Shown here piece after piece: positions 46,913-56,315 of a stretch of DNA of 64,000 nucleotides (its first letter is position 1; each line of letters opens with the position of its first letter). The notes under the pieces were generated by a model that worked only from the letters and a program-made list of their open reading frames with translations, had not been told where the DNA came from and made no database searches. This stretch comes from Maricaulis sp034659015 (GTDB lineage: Bacteria; Pseudomonadota; Alphaproteobacteria; Caulobacterales; Maricaulaceae), in assembly GCA_034659015.1 (NCBI GenBank), contig JAYEGL010000017.1:310001-374000 (forward strand). The letters run 5' to 3'. The position numbers were made by a program, and so were the translations under genes.

Positions 46913-49093
46913 ATGAAGTTGCGGTTTCTGTGTGTGTCAGCCTTGCTGGCGACGGCATTGGCAAGTTGCGCGAACACGCCTCGCGAGGGGTCCGGGTTCG
47001 ACTGGATGCGCGGTGCCGGGCCGACCGGCATCGACATATCCTCCGATCCTGAAGAAACGACCGGCGCGGGCGGCCCCGCGGCACTGTCCGGTCAGGAAGA
47101 CTCCGAACGGACCACAGGCGAAACCCAGGTTCGCACCATTCCGCCCGTCGGCAATGGCACCGCCCAGACATCCCGCTACGACCCGGAGACGGAAGCCCTG
47201 GAAGGCCCGGCGGTCAATGTGACCCTGCCGCCCCAGCCCGTTCCCAGCTTCATCAACACGGTGTTCGGAGAGATTCTGGAAGAGCCTTTCACGCTGGGTC
47301 CGGAGGTGTCCGAACGCACCGACGTCATCTCGCTGCGCAGCGTTAACGACATGCCGCCGCAGACCTTCCTCGCGCTGGTGCGAGAGGCGCTGAAGGATTA
47401 CGGGCTCGCCATTGTCTACGAAAACGGCCTGTTCCGCGTGGTGAGCATGGACGAGCTGCGTGCCCAGATGCCGCAATTCGTCCGCTCGCGCGCTCGTCCT
47501 CAGGTGCCCAGCGATCTGCGCCCGATCGTCCAGTTCGTCGAGCTGACGGCCATCGATTCCGCCGATATGCAGACCATTCTCGAGCAGGCATTCCCGGAGC
47601 GGAACCGGCTGACCATCCGGATCAATCGCGCCACGAACTCCATGGTACTCAGCGGCCTGTCGGATACGGTCGATGCGGCTCTGACCATTGTCGAACAGAT
47701 GGACGAACTGCGCTTCGCGGGCACGCAGGTCATCACCTATACGCCTCGCAACTGGACCGTCGAGGACATGGCGCGCGACCTGCAGTCCATCCTGTCCATC
47801 GAGGGCTATTACGTCGCGCTGGGCGCCGGCCAGCCGCGGGCCATCACGCTGCTTCCGCTGTCTGTCTCCAACCAGTTGATGGTCTTCGCGCGGGAACGCT
47901 CGCTGGCCAACCATGTCATCGCCACGGCGCGCCAGCTTGATGCTGCCGCCTTCGAGGCCGAGGCGCGCACGCCCCATGTCTATCAGGTGCAGAACGGCAA
48001 CGCGGAAGCACTCGCGGAAGTGATCAACGCGGCACTGGGCCAGACACGGCTCGGCACGCCCGGCGGCGGCGGCGACAGCGAAGGCGGCGAACCGCTGTCC
48101 TCGGGCAACCGTCAGTCGCGCAGTGGCGAGGGCGGCCTCGTGAGCGGCGGCGCCGGCGGCGTGACGGTCGATACGACCGGAAACCGCATCATCTATTTCG
48201 GCACCCAGGCGGAATACGATCAGCTCGTCTCGCTCATGCGCCAGCTCGACACGCCTTCTCCGGAAGTCATGATCGAGGTGACGATCGCCGAGGTAACGCT
48301 GACCGACAATCTCAGCTTCGGCCTGGACGCCGTCTTCGATACCGATTTCGCCTCGACCTTCGCGGCCAATATCGAAACCGATGGCGGCATCACGGCCGTG
48401 GTGGATACCGGACAGGTCAACCTGACCGGCACGGCCAATTCCGACAGCAGCCAGATCAATATTCTGTCCACGCCGCGCATCATCACGCGCTCGGGCTCCG
48501 AAGGCTCGGTCCAGGTCGGCACCGACGTTCCGGTCATCACCTCCCAGCGAGCAGCCGACAGCCAGAGCGGCGGCAATTCAGACGTTCTGCAGACCGTGCA
48601 ATATCGCTCGACCGGCATCATCCTGAACGTCACGCCGCTGGTCTATTCGAACAACCGGATCGATCTGCAGATTTCCCAGGAAGTCTCCTCGGCCGAAACC
48701 AATGACAACACGGCGATCGCCAGCCCGATCATTTCCAACCGCAGCATGACGTCGGAACTCTCCCTTCAGGACGGCCAGACGGCCGTTCTCGGCGGGCTGA
48801 TCGAGAACCGTTTCACCCGCGGCAATGGCGGTGTACCCTTCCTCAAGGACGTGCCCGTCATCGGCTCGGCCTTCGGCAGCGAAAGCTTCTCGAGCACCCG
48901 CACCATGCTGGTGGTTCTGGTCACGCCCTACATTCTCAACTCCCGGGCCGACCGCCAACGCGTGGTCGATACGCTGGTCAGCGCCATCAATACCGGTTTC
49001 GAGAACCAGACATCGGCCTCACCGACGCTGCGCGCGCCGTCGGAACCGATGCAGATCCGGGCCTGGACCGGCGGCGACGCCGCGGAGGACTAG
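46913..49093 (+). CDS. gspD: Type II secretion secretin GspD
   Basis: A 726-residue outer-membrane secretin. The N-terminus MKLRFLCVSALLATALASC is a lipoprotein signal with lipobox LASC, so Cys19 is probably acylated. The N0-N3 periplasmic domains follow (for example VQFVELTAIDSADMQTILEQAF and MEQMDELRFAGTQVIT), then a Gly/Ser-rich stretch near residues 380-410, and the C-terminal secretin domain (VEVTIAEVTLTDNLSFG; LSLQDGQTAVLGGLIENRFT; GGVPFLKDVPVIGSAFGSES). The start at 46913 has GGGAAGG six bases upstream. Confidence 0.95.
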   Translation: MKLRFLCVSALLATALASCANTPREGSGFDWMRGAGPTGIDISSDPEETTGAGGPAALSGQEDSERTTGETQVRTIPPVGNGTAQTSRYDPETEALEGPAVNVTLPPQPVPSFINTVFGEILEEPFTLGPEVSERTDVISLRSVNDMPPQTFLALVREALKDYGLAIVYENGLFRVVSMDELRAQMPQFVRSRARPQVPSDLRPIVQFVELTAIDSADMQTILEQAFPERNRLTIRINRATNSMVLSGLSDTVDAALTIVEQMDELRFAGTQVITYTPRNWTVEDMARDLQSILSIEGYYVALGAGQPRAITLLPLSVSNQLMVFARERSLANHVIATARQLDAAAFEAEARTPHVYQVQNGNAEALAEVINAALGQTRLGTPGGGGDSEGGEPLSSGNRQSRSGEGGLVSGGAGGVTVDTTGNRIIYFGTQAEYDQLVSLMRQLDTPSPEVMIEVTIAEVTLTDNLSFGLDAVFDTDFASTFAANIETDGGITAVVDTGQVNLTGTANSDSSQINILSTPRIITRSGSEGSVQVGTDVPVITSQRAADSQSGGNSDVLQTVQYRSTGIILNVTPLVYSNNRIDLQISQEVSSAETNDNTAIASPIISNRSMTSELSLQDGQTAVLGGLIENRFTRGNGGVPFLKDVPVIGSAFGSESFSSTRTMLVVLVTPYILNSRADRQRVVDTLVSAINTGFENQTSASPTLRAPSEPMQIRAWTGGDAAED

Positions 49094-49100
49094 CCGCGTC

Positions 49101-49715
49101 ATGCCACAGCCGGCCCTTCTGACCGCCGGCGCCCTTGCGGCGCTGCTGAGCGGCTGGCTGGCTGTTCGTCTCGCGGAGATGCCACAGGGCCAGCGCCGCA
49201 TCCTGCGCGGCGCCTTCGTCCTTGCACCGGCAGCCGTTGCCGCCGCCCTGCTTCTGGCAGGACTGGATGCCCTGCTCGCCCTGGCAATCGCCTGTGCCCT
49301 GCCCTTCGGCGTCGGCGCCGTCGCGCTGGACTGGCGCGAAGGCGCGATCGCGGACGGGCATTCCACCGGCCTGGCCGTCACGGGCCTTCTCGCCGCCCCT
49401 GTCCTGCATCCCTACGCCACCTGGACGCTGGCCCTCGGCGGCGCGGCCCTGGCCGCCGGCATCCTTCTGTTCGGCGACGTGCTGGTCAGGCTGCGCACAC
49501 GAAAGCCGGGACTGGGCACCGGCGATTACGGCCTTGCCGCCGCCGGCGGCCTGTGGTGCGGTCTGGGCTGGGTCGGTCCGGCACTGCTGGCGGCGATCGC
49601 CGTCACGCTTGTGCTGGCGCTTGCCGGCGGACGGGAACTGCGTGGCAAGCTCGCCTTCGCGCCCGGACTGGTAGCGGGTTTTGCGATGGCCACGATCGCC
49701 GGGAGGCTGGTTTGA
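49101..49715 (+). CDS. Prepilin peptidase (short, GspO/A24 type)
   Basis: A 204-residue polytopic aspartic peptidase that would cleave the Gsp pseudopilin leaders. It has six or so hydrophobic segments and both catalytic Asp regions: ALDWREGAIADGHSTGLAV and LGTGDYGLAAAGGL (GxGD motif). It lacks the N-terminal methyltransferase domain and zinc-binding cysteines of full-length PilD. Start 49101 lies 7 bases after the gspD stop, and its stop overlaps the gspI start. Confidence 0.85.
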   Translation: MPQPALLTAGALAALLSGWLAVRLAEMPQGQRRILRGAFVLAPAAVAAALLLAGLDALLALAIACALPFGVGAVALDWREGAIADGHSTGLAVTGLLAAPVLHPYATWTLALGGAALAAGILLFGDVLVRLRTRKPGLGTGDYGLAAAGGLWCGLGWVGPALLAAIAVTLVLALAGGRELRGKLAFAPGLVAGFAMATIAGRLV

Positions 49716-50134
49716 GACCGCGCATGCAGAAACGACGCGACGGCTTCTCCGTCATCGAGGTGCTCGCCGCCATTGCCCTGATTGCCGTCGCGATGATCCC
49801 GCTCTACCGGCTGCAGCAGACGCTCGCGAACGCCTCCTTCCGCATCGAGCGGACCGCCGAGACCCTCCAGGCCAAGGAGAATGCCCTGGCCTGGCTGGAA
49901 ACGGTCAATCCGATGACCCAGCCGGACGGCGAAACCGAAATCGGCGGCTGGCGCGTGGCCTGGCATGCCGAGCCGGTGGCCAGCGTCCCGCTGGCCGAGG
50001 GGTATCGCGGCCCGTCCATCTATGCGCTGGGCCTTTATGAAGTCGAGGTCAGCGTGGAACGGGGCATCGTCCGTGACAGTTTCACCGTCCGCAAGCTCGG
50101 CTGGCGGCAGGTTCGCGATCCGCTGGATTTCTGA
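49712..50134 (+). CDS. gspI: Type II secretion minor pseudopilin GspI
   Basis: A 140-residue minor pseudopilin: KRRDG|FSVIEVLAAIALIAVAMIPL with Glu at +5, then FRIERTAETLQAKENALAWLE, typical of GspI. A TTG at 49712, with GGAGG five bases upstream, is the probable start; an ATG four codons on (49724) is too far from any ribosome site. It is the last gene of the plus-strand operon, outside its usual G-H-I-J order, and its stop is only 11 bases from the convergent gspF stop. Confidence 0.88.
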   Translation: MRPRMQKRRDGFSVIEVLAAIALIAVAMIPLYRLQQTLANASFRIERTAETLQAKENALAWLETVNPMTQPDGETEIGGWRVAWHAEPVASVPLAEGYRGPSIYALGLYEVEVSVERGIVRDSFTVRKLGWRQVRDPLDF

Positions 50135-50144
50135 CGGGCCGCGG

Positions 50145-51344
50145 CTAGATGGCGATGTCGTAGAGACTGGTCATCGCCATGACGAGGCTGACCACGATGG
50201 CGCCGACCACGGACGCGATGAAGAGGATGGCCAGCGGTTCGGCCAGGGACGTCAGGCGCTTGGCCCGGTCGCGCGTCTCGGTCTCGTAGATTTCCGCCAC
50301 GAAGAGCAGCATTTCGTCGAGCGAGGCGGCGGCCCGGCCGGTCTTGACCAGGTTGATCGTCATCGAATCGAACTCGGTATAGGTGCGCAGCGCTTCCTCG
50401 ATCGGCTCGCCGGCGCGGATGGAGCGGCGCACCTCGGTCAGGGCATGGCGCCAGCGCTGCGATGTGACCGCACTCTCGGCAAGATTCAGCGCCTCCAGAA
50501 GGGGCGCACCGCCGGACAGGGCCGTGCCCGCGATGCGCGCCCAGCGGGCCGTTTCGCTCGCCTTCAGGAAGCCGCCCACGACCGGTATGCGGAACATGAA
50601 CTCGCGCACGGCCGAGCGCACATTGTCATTCCGGAACAGCATGAAGCCCGCCACACCGGCACCGGCCAGGCCCAGCCCGGCCTGGACCATGTGCGCGCGC
50701 AGCCAGACCCCGGTCTCGATCACCACGCGGGAAAAGCCGGGCAGTTGCGAGCGGTCGTCGCCCAGCAGCGTGGCGAAGCGCGGCACCACGAACAGGAAGA
50801 TGAACAGCACCGCCACGATGCCCATCACCGCCAGGAAGGAGGGATAGGCCAGCGCATTGCGCACCTCGGCAGCGGAGCGCAGATCCTGTTCCATCTGGGC
50901 GGCAATGTCGTTGAGGGCGCGGGGCAGCTCGCCCGTCGCCTCGCCCAGTTCGACAAGGCGCGGCACATAGTCCGGGAACCCCCGCATGGACTGTTTCATG
51001 GCCGTGGACAGACGGGTACCCGAGCGCAGCGCCCGGCGGACCTCGTCGGCCATCTCGGCCAGTTCGCGGCAGGGCTCGTCGCCCCCGATCGTCTCGAACG
51101 CGGAGAGCAGCGGCGCCCCGGCCCGCAGCAGCATGGCGAGCTGGCGCATGAAGCGGAAGCGATCCTGGGGCCGGGCATGCCGGCGCTCGAACTTGCGATC
51201 GCCCAGCCTCTGCTCGTCGATCTGGAAGGCCGAGATGGACTGGGCCTCGAGCTGGCGCAGCGCGTCGACCTCGTCGGCCGCGGAAATGCGCCCCTCGACC
51301 TCGCCGCCGCCGGATTTCAGCCCCTTGTAGACGAAGGTTGCCAT
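50145..51344 (-). CDS. gspF: Type II secretion inner-membrane platform protein GspF
   Basis: A 399-residue polytopic protein with two tandem four-helix cytoplasmic domains (FRFMRQLAMLLRAGAPLLSAFE; ARWARIAGTALSGGAPLLEALNLAE) each followed by membrane helices (YPSFLAVMGIVAVLFIFLFVVP; LAEPLAILFIASVVGAIVVSLVMAM), as in all GspF/PilC proteins. It begins MATFVYKGLKSGGGEVEG at 51344. It forms the platform for the GspE ATPase encoded two genes upstream. An in-frame extension to 51407 overlaps the methyltransferase and was dropped. Confidence 0.94.
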   Translation of the reverse strand: MATFVYKGLKSGGGEVEGRISAADEVDALRQLEAQSISAFQIDEQRLGDRKFERRHARPQDRFRFMRQLAMLLRAGAPLLSAFETIGGDEPCRELAEMADEVRRALRSGTRLSTAMKQSMRGFPDYVPRLVELGEATGELPRALNDIAAQMEQDLRSAAEVRNALAYPSFLAVMGIVAVLFIFLFVVPRFATLLGDDRSQLPGFSRVVIETGVWLRAHMVQAGLGLAGAGVAGFMLFRNDNVRSAVREFMFRIPVVGGFLKASETARWARIAGTALSGGAPLLEALNLAESAVTSQRWRHALTEVRRSIRAGEPIEEALRTYTEFDSMTINLVKTGRAAASLDEMLLFVAEIYETETRDRAKRLTSLAEPLAILFIASVVGAIVVSLVMAMTSLYDIAI

Positions 51345-51358
51345 GCCGGCCGGTCCCG

Positions 51359-52045
51359 TCAGTCGCGCACGAAGAGGGCCATGCGCTGGTCGCGCGGATG
51401 GCCCCATTCGCCGATGATGTCGAGCGTCCAGCCGGTCGGCGTCGCCGCCTCCAGCGCGGACGGGTAGTTGTCGTAGGGGTCGCGGTCCGGCCAGGTTTCG
51501 ATACCGCCCGGTTCATGGGCGACCGGTCCGTCCGGCGCGTGCCCCTCGGGCCGTTCGAACCAGGTGATGTAGATCTGGCCACCCGTGACGACATACTGGG
51601 CGATGGCGTTGAGACAGTCGGTCAGCCGGTGGATCGGCATGTGGGTGAAGACCGACTGGGCGATGCCGTAGTCGAAATGCACGCTGAAGGGCGACAGGTC
51701 GAATTCGGCCGTGGCGTGGAGATTGTCCGCGGGCAGCTTGTCGGAGAGGCCGGCCGGCGCGATCTCTCGCTCCAGACCCGCCTGCAGCAATTCCGGGGAG
51801 ATATCGACGCCGTAATAGCGCCCGGCCTCCAGATAACGGGCCAGCGGCACGCCGCCGCGCAGGGAGCCGCAACCGATATCGATCAGCCGGTGATGCGGCT
51901 TCAAACCCCGCTCGATCAGGAAATCGTGCTGGAGCCGGCCCAGCTCGTCCCACATGCCGCCGATCATCTCGCGGTGCCGGCCCTCGGCCACATTGCGGGC
52001 GATGTGTTCGGCATTGTCATAGGCGCTGTAGTGCGGATCGGACAT
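51359..52045 (-). CDS. Class I SAM-dependent methyltransferase inserted between gspE and gspF
   Basis: A 228-residue methyltransferase. Motif I is RLIDIGCGSLRGGVPLARYL, then EAGRYYGVDISPELLQ with the ribose-binding Asp, FDYGIAQSVFTHMP and GGQIYITWFERPEG. It is a paralogue of the gene at 40457. The gaps to gspE (12 bases) and gspF (14 bases) show it is part of this operon, although methyltransferases are not regular type II secretion components. A target in the pseudopilus, a secreted protein or a glycan are all possible. Confidence 0.87.
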   Translation of the reverse strand: MSDPHYSAYDNAEHIARNVAEGRHREMIGGMWDELGRLQHDFLIERGLKPHHRLIDIGCGSLRGGVPLARYLEAGRYYGVDISPELLQAGLEREIAPAGLSDKLPADNLHATAEFDLSPFSVHFDYGIAQSVFTHMPIHRLTDCLNAIAQYVVTGGQIYITWFERPEGHAPDGPVAHEPGGIETWPDRDPYDNYPSALEAATPTGWTLDIIGEWGHPRDQRMALFVRD

Positions 52046-52056
52046 CGAACTCTCTT

Positions 52057-53910
52057 CTAGCCTGCCACGGCCTGCATGCCGCCGGCGCCGGACTTCATGC
52101 CCGCACCGAGCACGCGGACCACCTCGGCGACGGAGGTGTAGCCCTTCGCGGCCTTGATGAGACCGTCCTCATACATGGTGAGGAAGCCGTCCTGGCGGGC
52201 GGCGGCGATCAGCTCGTCCTCGGGGCGGTTCTCGCCGACGGCGTGGCGCAGGGCGCTGGTGAAGCGGGCCACCTCGAACACGGCGACACGGCCGGAATAG
52301 CCGGTATCGGAACAGCGCGGACAGCCGCGCGCCTCGCGCCATTGCGGACGCTCCACGCTGGCCGGCAGGTCGGCGCCGGCGCGGCGCACCTCGTCCAGAC
52401 GCGCGCGCCCCTGGGCGATGGCCTCCTCGCCGGCGGGCACCGAGCAGTGCTCGCACAGGCGGCGCACCAGGCGCTGGCCCATCAGGCCGCGCAGGGAGGC
52501 GGAGATCAGGAAGGGTTCGACGCCGAGATCCACCAGGCGTTCCACGGCAGCCAGCGAGGTATTGGTGTGCAGCGTGGAGAAGACCAGGTGGCCGGTGAGC
52601 GCTGCCTGGATGGCGATGCCGGCGGTCTCGCCGTCGCGGATCTCGCCGATCATGATCACGTCCGGGTCCTGGCGCAGGATGGCGCGCAGGCCGCGCGCGA
52701 ACGTGTAGCCGATATCGGAACGCGCCTGGACCTGGGTGACCCCGTCCATGTCGTACTCGACCGGGTCCTCGATGGTGATGATCTTGCGCTGGCCGTCATT
52801 GACCAGTTCCAGGCCGCGATAGAGCGTGGTCGACTTGCCCGACCCGGTCGGGCCGGTGACCAGGATGACGCCGTTGCGCTCTTCCAGCAGCGCCTGGAAG
52901 GTCTGCATGGAGCGTTCTTCCAGGCCCAGACCTTCCAGCGAGGGCAGGCTCTGCTGCTTGCGCAGCAGGCGCAGCACGATGCTCTCGCCCCAGGCGCCGG
53001 GCAGGCTGGAGACGCGCAAATCGATGTCCTGGCCGGCAAAGCGCACGGACTGGCGGCCGTCCTGGGGCAGGCGCCGCTCGGCGATATCCATGCCGGAAAG
53101 CAGCTTCACCCGCGAGGCCACGGCATCGAAGCGCGTGCGCGGCAGCGTGTTCATGGTGCGCAGCACGCCGTCGATGCGGAAGCGGATCTGCACATGGGTC
53201 TCGAAGGGCTCGATATGGATGTCCGAGGCGCCCTGGCGCAGCGCATCCTCGAACATGCCGTTCACCAGATCGATCACCGGCGCTTCCTCGGCCATTTCGC
53301 GCAGGCGCGAAAGATCGTCGGCATCGTCCGCACTCATCGCGCGGCCGGAGGAGCGCAGCGAGGCGAGCGCGCTGTCGAGCAGACGTGTCGGCCCCAGCCA
53401 CACGGTGAGCGGACCGGAATGGGCGCGCTCGATCGCCTCGATCACCGGCGGGTCCAGCGGCGCACGGGCGAAGACGTTGAGCGGGGTGTCGGGCGGCGGG
53501 GCCGTGTAGCTTTCGGCGGCATAGGGATCGTCGCCTGCCGCCTCTTCGCCCATCAGCGGATCGGCAGCGCCGGTGGCGGGCGCAGCCGCCCGGGCCGCGT
53601 CCTCGCCGGAGGCCGCAAACCAGATCACCGCATCGTGCTGGAGCAGGAAGTCCGGGGCCAGCCCGACGGCCTCCACGCTGCGGCGATAGGCGGAAGGATC
53701 CTCGGGCAGGTCGGCCGGGCCGAGCACCGGCAGGTCGAGCTGGCGCGCCAGCGCCGCCAGCAGAACGTCCTCGGACAGCGCCCCGACGCGCAGCAGCGCC
53801 TGGCCGAAAAGACCGCCCACGCGCGACTGGAATTTCGCCGCCGCCGCAACGTCGTCAGCCGCAACGACGCCGTCGTCCAGCAGGATGTCGCCAATGCGTC
53901 TGGTGTCCAT
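52057..53910 (-). CDS. gspE: Type II secretion ATPase GspE
   Basis: A 617-residue secretion ATPase. The N-terminal MshEN-type domain (IGDILLDDGVVAADDVAAA; GQALLRVGALSEDVLLAALARQ) binds GspL; the ATPase core has ILVTGPTGSGKSTTLYRGLE (Walker A), ITIEDPVEY, QVQARSDIGYTFARGLRAILRQDPDVIMIGEIRDGETA (Walker B and Asp box) and LVFSTLHTNTS (His box). The zinc-binding cysteines appear as RLCEHC and RGCPRC. The ATG at 53910 is preferred over a GTG five codons upstream. First gene of the minus-strand half. Confidence 0.95.
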   Translation of the reverse strand: MDTRRIGDILLDDGVVAADDVAAAAKFQSRVGGLFGQALLRVGALSEDVLLAALARQLDLPVLGPADLPEDPSAYRRSVEAVGLAPDFLLQHDAVIWFAASGEDAARAAAPATGAADPLMGEEAAGDDPYAAESYTAPPPDTPLNVFARAPLDPPVIEAIERAHSGPLTVWLGPTRLLDSALASLRSSGRAMSADDADDLSRLREMAEEAPVIDLVNGMFEDALRQGASDIHIEPFETHVQIRFRIDGVLRTMNTLPRTRFDAVASRVKLLSGMDIAERRLPQDGRQSVRFAGQDIDLRVSSLPGAWGESIVLRLLRKQQSLPSLEGLGLEERSMQTFQALLEERNGVILVTGPTGSGKSTTLYRGLELVNDGQRKIITIEDPVEYDMDGVTQVQARSDIGYTFARGLRAILRQDPDVIMIGEIRDGETAGIAIQAALTGHLVFSTLHTNTSLAAVERLVDLGVEPFLISASLRGLMGQRLVRRLCEHCSVPAGEEAIAQGRARLDEVRRAGADLPASVERPQWREARGCPRCSDTGYSGRVAVFEVARFTSALRHAVGENRPEDELIAAARQDGFLTMYEDGLIKAAKGYTSVAEVVRVLGAGMKSGAGGMQAVAG

Positions 53911-54122
53911 CGAGGCGTGCCCCACCGCTGAGAATTTCGCAGTGGCGGAAGGTTAGTCGAGTTGCGACCACTTCGATAGAGGCCAGACACATGGCCTCTG
54001 CCGGTCCCGCCCGTGGTCCCGGGACGCGAATTGCGGTTTTCGTGTCATTGCGCCTTTGTCTCCGAGCCGGGGATCGTTAACCTGCCCACAGCCCAGACCT
54101 GTAGCGGGGAGCTGCCCGAAGC

Positions 54123-56315
54123 ATGACCGATGTGGACGAAACCGCCATCGCCGAGGCGAAAGACGCGGAGACTATTGTCGATCTGGCTGCCGAAGACGGT
54201 AAGTTGGCGGTAAAGGTCAACGACCAGCTCCGGAAGGCACAGGAGCACATGGCGAAAGGCGAGGTGCCGCAGGCCTTTTCGGCGTGCCGTCTCGTGGTTC
54301 ACGCCGAACGGCACAATGATGCTGCCAACTACAACATGGCAGCGATCCTGCTGCAGCGGCAGAACGCCTATGCCGCGTTCGGCTATGCCATGACGGCTGT
54401 CGAGGCGAAGCCCGACAGTCCCCTCTACCAGGTCACACTGGCAAGCGCCCTGCTGGGTTTGAATTGCCTCGACGCCGCGACGAAGGCGCTCGACAGCATT
54501 CACCCCCACCAACGCATCGTTGCGCCCCAGATGATCCAGGCCCTGCGGAACTCGATCGAGGCAAAACGCCGCTCGGTTCGCCGTCCGTTACTGCCGGTCC
54601 GCGCCACCCAGGCGGACATCGTCAAGAAGGTCGGCCAGAACAATATTGCCAGCGAACAGGCACGCGACGAAATCATTCGCGCAATCCTCGGCAACCCCAA
54701 GGATGATGAACTCTGGCACCTCCTGTTCGGGCATTTCTTCCTGATCAACCAGCACGTCCAGGCCGAAGGCTGCATCCGGCGTGCGCTGGCGCTCAAGCCC
54801 GATGTCGCGCGCTACTATACGAGCCTGGCGCAGATCCATGATGCCATGGGCGAACAGCGCTTTGCCGAGCTCATCTTCCGGCAGGGTCTCACCAACACGG
54901 AACCCGATTCGGGGCTGGTCCATCAGTATGGCGGCCTTCTTGTCCGGATGGGCAAGGGACGCTGGCCCGACGCGGAGAAACTCCTGGAGAAGTACCACGA
55001 GCTCGGAAAGAACAATCCCGGCTACCTGTCGCTTTACGCGCAGGTGAAGGACTTCATGTCCAAGTTCGACGAGGCCAGCGCCCTGATGGACCGGGTCGTC
55101 GCACTCGCGGAATCCGATCCGGGGCTCTACAACAACGCCTTCAACTTCTTTCTGCAAAACGACGCCGTGGACAAGGCCAGGGAAGTCGCGGACGCCGCCA
55201 ATTCCAGGCTCGGCGCGACCGTGATGGTTCGGTCGCTCTACGGTCTTCTGGCGGCGGCTGAAGACAATCATGCCGAAACCCTGCGCTATCTCTCAGATAT
55301 CAAGCCCGAGCAGGTGCGGGGCGAGGTCCAGCCGCGGCTGCAGTTTGCGCTGGCAAGGGCCTATGCGTCCGAGAAACGGTTCAAGGATGCCTACGACGCA
55401 TACCAGAAGGGCAATGATGCCCGCGCCAAGCTGATGAATGCGAAGTATCGCTACAATTCCGAGGAGTACATCCAGCAGTGCGAGAAGACGGCACGGGACT
55501 TCACGCCGGAGAACGTGGCGACCTGGACCCGGCCGGAGCTCAAGGCTGAGGACAGGCGCCCGCACGGCTTTATTTTCGGCCTTCCGCGATCCGGCACCAC
55601 GTTGCTGGATACCTTCCTGCGGGCCCATTCGGAAACCGAACTGCTCGAAGAAGAGCCCTATGCCGGCCTGAGTATTGCCAAGTATCTCGGGAAGGCCGGT
55701 GATGACGGCCTCTCCGGGCTCGAGTACGACGACATGATCGGCGTCCGCCAGGCCTACTGGGACAAGCTCGCCCAGGTTCTCGGCGAAGACGCGATGTCGA
55801 AATACATTATCGACCGCCACCCGCTGCACACGGCCTCGCCCGGCCAGTTTCACCGTTTCTTCCCGGACTCGAAGAAAGTCTTCATCGCCCGGCATCCGCT
55901 TGACGTGATCCTGTCCGGTTTCATGCAGGACTTCCAGTTGAGCGGCCCGATGGCCAACTATCTCGATCTGGAGCGGGCCACGAAGTTCTATGACCGGACC
56001 ATGAAGGCCTTCTTTGCCGGCGTGGAAAGCATGGACATCGACATGCACTTCCTGCGGTACGAGGACCTGGTCGCCAATCCGGAAAAGGAATTGCGCGCCC
56101 TGATCGACCATCTCGGCCTCGACTGGCAACCCGACGTGCTCGAACACCAGCGCTCTGCCGAGTCGCGCGACCGGATCCGGACCGCCAGTCACAGCCAGGT
56201 CCGCAAACCGATCTACAAGACGGCCCGTTACCGCTGGCGTGACTACACCTTCGCGCTCGAGCCCTTCATCCCGATGGTGGAAGAGTGGATCGAGCGGTTC
56301 GATTACGAACTCTAG
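54123..56315 (+). CDS. TPR-containing sulfotransferase (730 aa)
   Basis: The N-terminal ~460 residues are tetratricopeptide-like helical repeats (for example AFSACRLVVHAERHNDAANYNMAAILL; IRRALALKPDVARYYTSLAQIHDAMGE). The C-terminal ~245 residues are a sulfotransferase: FIFGLPRSGTTLLDTFL near residue 483-499, KKVFIARHPLDVILSGF and HFLRYEDLVANPEKELR. TPR-sulfotransferase fusions recall tyrosylprotein sulfotransferase-like proteins, so a protein acceptor is conceivable; a glycan acceptor is equally so. GGGGAG precedes the ATG at 54123 by about 9 bases. It is transcribed alone, away from gspE. Confidence 0.87.
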   Translation: MTDVDETAIAEAKDAETIVDLAAEDGKLAVKVNDQLRKAQEHMAKGEVPQAFSACRLVVHAERHNDAANYNMAAILLQRQNAYAAFGYAMTAVEAKPDSPLYQVTLASALLGLNCLDAATKALDSIHPHQRIVAPQMIQALRNSIEAKRRSVRRPLLPVRATQADIVKKVGQNNIASEQARDEIIRAILGNPKDDELWHLLFGHFFLINQHVQAEGCIRRALALKPDVARYYTSLAQIHDAMGEQRFAELIFRQGLTNTEPDSGLVHQYGGLLVRMGKGRWPDAEKLLEKYHELGKNNPGYLSLYAQVKDFMSKFDEASALMDRVVALAESDPGLYNNAFNFFLQNDAVDKAREVADAANSRLGATVMVRSLYGLLAAAEDNHAETLRYLSDIKPEQVRGEVQPRLQFALARAYASEKRFKDAYDAYQKGNDARAKLMNAKYRYNSEEYIQQCEKTARDFTPENVATWTRPELKAEDRRPHGFIFGLPRSGTTLLDTFLRAHSETELLEEEPYAGLSIAKYLGKAGDDGLSGLEYDDMIGVRQAYWDKLAQVLGEDAMSKYIIDRHPLHTASPGQFHRFFPDSKKVFIARHPLDVILSGFMQDFQLSGPMANYLDLERATKFYDRTMKAFFAGVESMDIDMHFLRYEDLVANPEKELRALIDHLGLDWQPDVLEHQRSAESRDRIRTASHSQVRKPIYKTARYRWRDYTFALEPFIPMVEEWIERFDYEL

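Noticed and set aside
52243..53931. Plus-strand open frame of about 560 codons
   Set aside because: Antisense to gspE, whose Walker and zinc motifs are complete.
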